Origin: GCA-003244245 sp050699875
GTDB lineage: Bacteria > Actinomycetota > Actinomycetes > Mycobacteriales > Pseudonocardiaceae
DNA: 64,000 bases
Reading direction: 5' to 3'
NCBI GenBank assembly: GCA_050699875.1
Contig: JBOHFX010000184.1
Span: 1 to 64,000 of the forward strand
Under the pieces are notes generated by a model. It worked only from the letters and a program-made list of their open reading frames with translations. It was not told the DNA's origin and ran no database searches. Of the stretch, positions 61,163 to 64,000 are shown in pieces. How positions within the stretch are numbered: position 1 is the first letter of the stretch; each line of letters begins with the position of its first letter. The position numbers and the translations under genes were made by a program.

Positions 61163-62451
61163 GTAGCTCCGCACGGGCGGGTACAGCGGCGGCTCGACGG
61201 GCAGCCACCCTCGACCGGACCCGCGAGGCGCTCACCACCTGGCTGGCCCGGCCGCTCACCTCGCTGCACCTGGTACTGGCCGTCTGCGGCCTGTTGACAC
61301 TGTTCGGCCTGGTGATGGTGCTGTCCGCGTCCAACGTGGAGTCCTACACCACGGCCGGTTCATCGTATGCGGTGTTCGTCCGGCAACTGCTGTACTGCGG
61401 GGCGGGGCTGGTGTTGTTCTGGCAGGGCTTGCGGATGCCGGTACGGATGCTGCGCGGCACCAGTGGATTGTTCCTGCTGGTATGCCTGCTGCTGCTGGTG
61501 GCCGTGCTCAGCCCGCTGGGTGCAGAGATCAACGGTGCCCAGAGTTGGCTGCGGCTGGGCCCGCTGTCGCTGCAACCGTCCGAGCCCGCGAAACTCGCGC
61601 TGGCCCTGTGGGGCGCACACGTGCTGATCACCAAACGGACGCTGCTGCATCAGTGGCGGCACCTGCTGGTGCCGCTGGTCCCGATGACTGTCGCGATCTT
61701 CGCGCTGGTGATGCTACAGCCCGATCTGGGTACCACGATCACGCTGGCCATCGTGCTGCTCGCGCTGCTGTGGTTCGGCGGTGCGCCCGGCGAGCTGTTC
61801 GGTGCGATCATGATCCTGCTGGTCGCCGGGGCGGTCGCCATGGCGGGCATCGCCAGCTACCGATCGGCCAGGATCGAGTCTTTCCTGCGCCCGGGCGCCG
61901 ATCCCGAGGGCATGGCCTACCAGGCCCGGCAGGCGACGTTCTCGCTGGCCGACGGCGGGTGGTGGGGGGTGGGGCTGGGGCAGGGCAGCGCCAAATGGGA
62001 TTACCTGCCCAACGCGCACAACGACTTCATCTTCGCGATCGTCGGGGAGGAGCTGGGCTTTCTGGGCTGCCTGGTGGTGCTGTTGTTGTTCGGCACGCTG
62101 GCCTACGCAGGGATCCGGATAGCCACCCGCAACACCGATCCGTGGATCAAGCTGGTCTCCGCCACCGTGACGGCCTGGCTGGTCGGCCAGGCCGCGATCA
62201 ACATCGGGTACGTGGTCGGCTTGCTGCCGATCACCGGGCTCCCGCTGCCGCTGATCTCCTCAGGCGGTACCTCCATCGCCGTGACCATGCTGGCCTTCGG
62301 GCTGCTGGCGAACTTCGCCCGGCACGAACCGCAGGCAGTGTCCGCGCTGCGCCACGAGACCACTCATCCCGGGCGCCACGGCGCCGTCTCGCGGCTGTTC
62401 CGGCTACCGTCCCCGGTTCCCCATGCTGCGACGTCGAGGTCCAGACGATGA
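61159..62451 (+). CDS. ftsW: Septal peptidoglycan glycosyltransferase FtsW
   Basis: FtsW is the SEDS glycosyltransferase that polymerises lipid II with FtsI at the septum. The 430-residue protein has about 10 membrane helices, QSWLRLGPLSLQPSEPAKLAL near 128-148, LQPDLGTTITLAI near 188, AHNDFIFAIVGEELGFLG near 288-305 and GLPLPLISSGGTS near 362-374. The GTG start overlaps the murD stop, and the TGA overlaps the murG ATG. Confidence 0.96.
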   Translation: MSSSARAGTAAARRAATLDRTREALTTWLARPLTSLHLVLAVCGLLTLFGLVMVLSASNVESYTTAGSSYAVFVRQLLYCGAGLVLFWQGLRMPVRMLRGTSGLFLLVCLLLLVAVLSPLGAEINGAQSWLRLGPLSLQPSEPAKLALALWGAHVLITKRTLLHQWRHLLVPLVPMTVAIFALVMLQPDLGTTITLAIVLLALLWFGGAPGELFGAIMILLVAGAVAMAGIASYRSARIESFLRPGADPEGMAYQARQATFSLADGGWWGVGLGQGSAKWDYLPNAHNDFIFAIVGEELGFLGCLVVLLLFGTLAYAGIRIATRNTDPWIKLVSATVTAWLVGQAAINIGYVVGLLPITGLPLPLISSGGTSIAVTMLAFGLLANFARHEPQAVSALRHETTHPGRHGAVSRLFRLPSPVPHAATSRSRR

Positions 62452-63557
62452 CTGCCCGGACAGGAGGCGGGGTGCGCAAGACGGTTTCCGTCGTGGTCGC
62501 CGGGGGCGGCACCGCGGGGCACATCGAACCGGCGCTGGCGCTGGCTGATGCGGTGCGCCGGGCGGTGCCCGATGCCCGGATCACCGTGCTGGGTACCCAG
62601 CGCGGGTTGGAGACCACCCTGGCGCCACAGCGTGGCTACCCGTTGGAGCTCATCACCGCCGTGCCACTGCCACGAAAGCCCAGCAGGGAGCTGCTGCGGC
62701 TGCCGTTGCGAGTGCGCGCTGGGGTGCGCCAGGTCCGGGAGGTGCTCGACGCTGTCGCCGCGGACGTGTTGGTCGGGTTCGGCGGTTATGTCGCGCTGCC
62801 CGCCTACCTCGCCGCACGGGGCCGGGTGCCGATCGTCGTTCACGAGGCCAACGCTCGCGCTGGGCTGGCCAACAAGGTCGGGGCGCGATTCGCCGCCCGG
62901 GTCGTCGCGGCGGTGCCGGGCAGTGGACTGGGCCGGGCCGAAGTGATCGGGATCCCGCTGCGGCAGGCGATTTCGTCGCTGGACCGGGCCAGGCTGCGGG
63001 CCGAGGCCCGGGACCACTTCGGCCTGGATCCGGCGGCGCCGACCCTGCTGGTGACCGGAGGCTCGCAGGGCGCCCGCTCGCTGAACATCGCGGTGTCGGG
63101 TGCTGCGGCCGAGCTCGGCGCCGCCGGGATCGGCGTGCTGCACGCGCATGGTCGACGCAACGCCGTGCAGGTGGCGTCGGTGCCGGGCGCGCCGCCTTAT
63201 GTCGCGGTGCCCTACCTGGAGCGGATGGACCTGGCACTGGCCGCCGCCGATCTCGCGATCTGCCGGGCTGGGGCGATGACTGTTGCCGAGCTGTCCGCCG
63301 TCGGCCTCCCCGCGCTGTACGTACCGCTGCCACACGGTAACGGGGAGCAGGCGCTCAACGCTCGCCCGGTGGTACAGACCGGGGGCGCGATGTTGGTGGC
63401 AGACGCCGACTTGACGCCGGCGAGGGTCGTCAAGGAGGTGGTGGGGATCCTCACCGATCCACACAGGCTCGGAGAGATGAGTGCGGCCGCGCGGGTGGCC
63501 GGCCATCCAGATGCCGACGAGGTACTGGCTGCGATCGTGTTGGAGCTCGCCCGGTGA
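62448..63557 (+). CDS. murG: UDP-GlcNAc:lipid I N-acetylglucosaminyltransferase MurG
   Basis: MurG converts lipid I to lipid II on the cytoplasmic membrane face. The 369-residue protein has VVAGGGTAGHIEPALALADAV near 17-37, GFGGYVALPAYLAA near 109-122, VVHEANARAGLANK near 129-142, VTGGSQGARSLN near 202-213, CRAGAMTVAELSAVGLPALYVPLPHGNGEQALNA near 272-305. The ATG at 62448 overlaps the ftsW stop; the longer frame is an artefact through ftsW. murC follows with a GTGA overlap. Confidence 0.96.
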   Translation: MTARTGGGVRKTVSVVVAGGGTAGHIEPALALADAVRRAVPDARITVLGTQRGLETTLAPQRGYPLELITAVPLPRKPSRELLRLPLRVRAGVRQVREVLDAVAADVLVGFGGYVALPAYLAARGRVPIVVHEANARAGLANKVGARFAARVVAAVPGSGLGRAEVIGIPLRQAISSLDRARLRAEARDHFGLDPAAPTLLVTGGSQGARSLNIAVSGAAAELGAAGIGVLHAHGRRNAVQVASVPGAPPYVAVPYLERMDLALAAADLAICRAGAMTVAELSAVGLPALYVPLPHGNGEQALNARPVVQTGGAMLVADADLTPARVVKEVVGILTDPHRLGEMSAAARVAGHPDADEVLAAIVLELAR

Positions 63558-64000
63558 TAGCTGGAACCGCCCCCGCGGAAACTCCCCCTACGCTGCCCCG
63601 GCAGCTGATGCGCACCCACCTGATTGGGATCGGTGGTGCCGGGATGAGCGGGGTGGCCCGGCTCGTGCTGGCCCGCGGCGGCGCGGTGTCCGGTTCGGAC
63701 GCCAAGGAGTCCCGGGCGCTGCTCGCGCTGCGGGCGCTGGGCGCCAAGGTGACCGTCGGGCACGCCGCGGCCAACCTCGACCAGCTCGGCGCCGACCCCA
63801 CCGCGATCATCAGCACCAGGGCGGTGCATCAGACCGATCCACACAACCCCGAGCTCGTCGAGGGCGCCCGGCGCGGTATCCCGGTGATCCACCGCTCCGC
63901 GGCGCTGGCGGCGTTGATGACCGGCTACCGGGTCGCCTGCATCACCGGCACCGCAGGCAAGACCTCTACCACGTCGATGCTCACCGTTGCGTTGCAGCAC
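63554..64000 (+). CDS. murC: UDP-MurNAc:L-alanine ligase MurC (partial, N-terminal 149 residues)
   Basis: MurC adds L-alanine to UDP-MurNAc, the first stem-peptide residue. The visible N-terminus has LIGIGGAGMSGVARLVLARG near 23-42 (UDP-binding Rossmann loop), VSGSDAKESRALLALRALGA near 45-64, and the ATP loop CITGTAGKTSTTSML near 131-145. The gene is cut by the window end. The GTG start overlaps the murG stop (GTGA), continuing the coupled chain of the dcw cluster. Confidence 0.95.
   Translation, partial: MIAGTAPAETPPTLPRQLMRTHLIGIGGAGMSGVARLVLARGGAVSGSDAKESRALLALRALGAKVTVGHAAANLDQLGADPTAIISTRAVHQTDPHNPELVEGARRGIPVIHRSAALAALMTGYRVACITGTAGKTSTTSMLTVALQH

Overview
The window is a high-GC chromosomal segment from an actinobacterium, most likely a member of the Pseudonocardiales. 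The evidence is the gene order (rimP-nusA-ylxR-infB-ylxP-rbfA-nrnA, then truB-ribF-rpsO-pnp-pepR-dapB, thyX-dapA-rnj-ftsK, argA-rimO-pgsA-clgR-pspA, and a full mraZ-led division and cell-wall cluster), the frequent GTG and TTG starts with 4-base stop/start overlaps, and a PE-like/DUF3558/PPE-like/EspG-like cassette of the kind seen in mycolata and Pseudonocardiaceae. No rRNA, tRNA or CRISPR array was seen.

Bases 1 to about 4800 are accessory DNA. A leftward block carries a large serine recombinase, small Zn-ribbon or helical proteins and a DUF3987-type P-loop protein. The DUF3987 gene contains AT-rich 22-bp repeats, including a near-perfect inverted pair. The extreme left edge holds the first 12 codons of what may be an IS110-type transposase, preceded by a hairpin-rich non-coding stretch. 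The right boundary of the element lies inside the 3' end of a VOC-family gene, whose last codons have been replaced by element sequence.

From 5 to 15.8 kb lie proS and the translation and transcription cluster from rimP to nrnA. At 15.8-16.4 kb is a methyltransferase remnant that has lost its SAM-binding core in frame. From 16.5 to 19.6 kb is the type VII secretion-associated cassette. From 19.6 to 28.6 kb come a MATE transporter, truB, ribF, an XRE regulator, rpsO, pnp, a zinc peptidase and dapB. From 28.6 to 46.1 kb are GNAT and winged-helix proteins, a DUF4097/ribbon-helix-helix pair with a repeat operator, thyX, dapA, RNase J, FtsK, N-acetylglutamate synthase, RimO, PgsA, ClgR, PspA, a ParA-like ATPase, a methyltransferase, DNA polymerase IV and DUF3040.

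From 46.1 to 50.9 kb a leftward moxR-DUF58-transglutaminase operon is found. From 51.2 kb to the window end runs the rightward dcw cluster: mraZ, rsmH, an ftsL-like gene, ftsI, murE, murF, mraY, murD, ftsW, murG and a partial murC. mraZ sits behind a promoter overlaid by four GTGG boxes spaced exactly 10 bp apart. The cluster supplies septal peptidoglycan synthesis from UDP-MurNAc through lipid II to transpeptidation. dapA and dapB supply the diaminopimelate that MurE adds.
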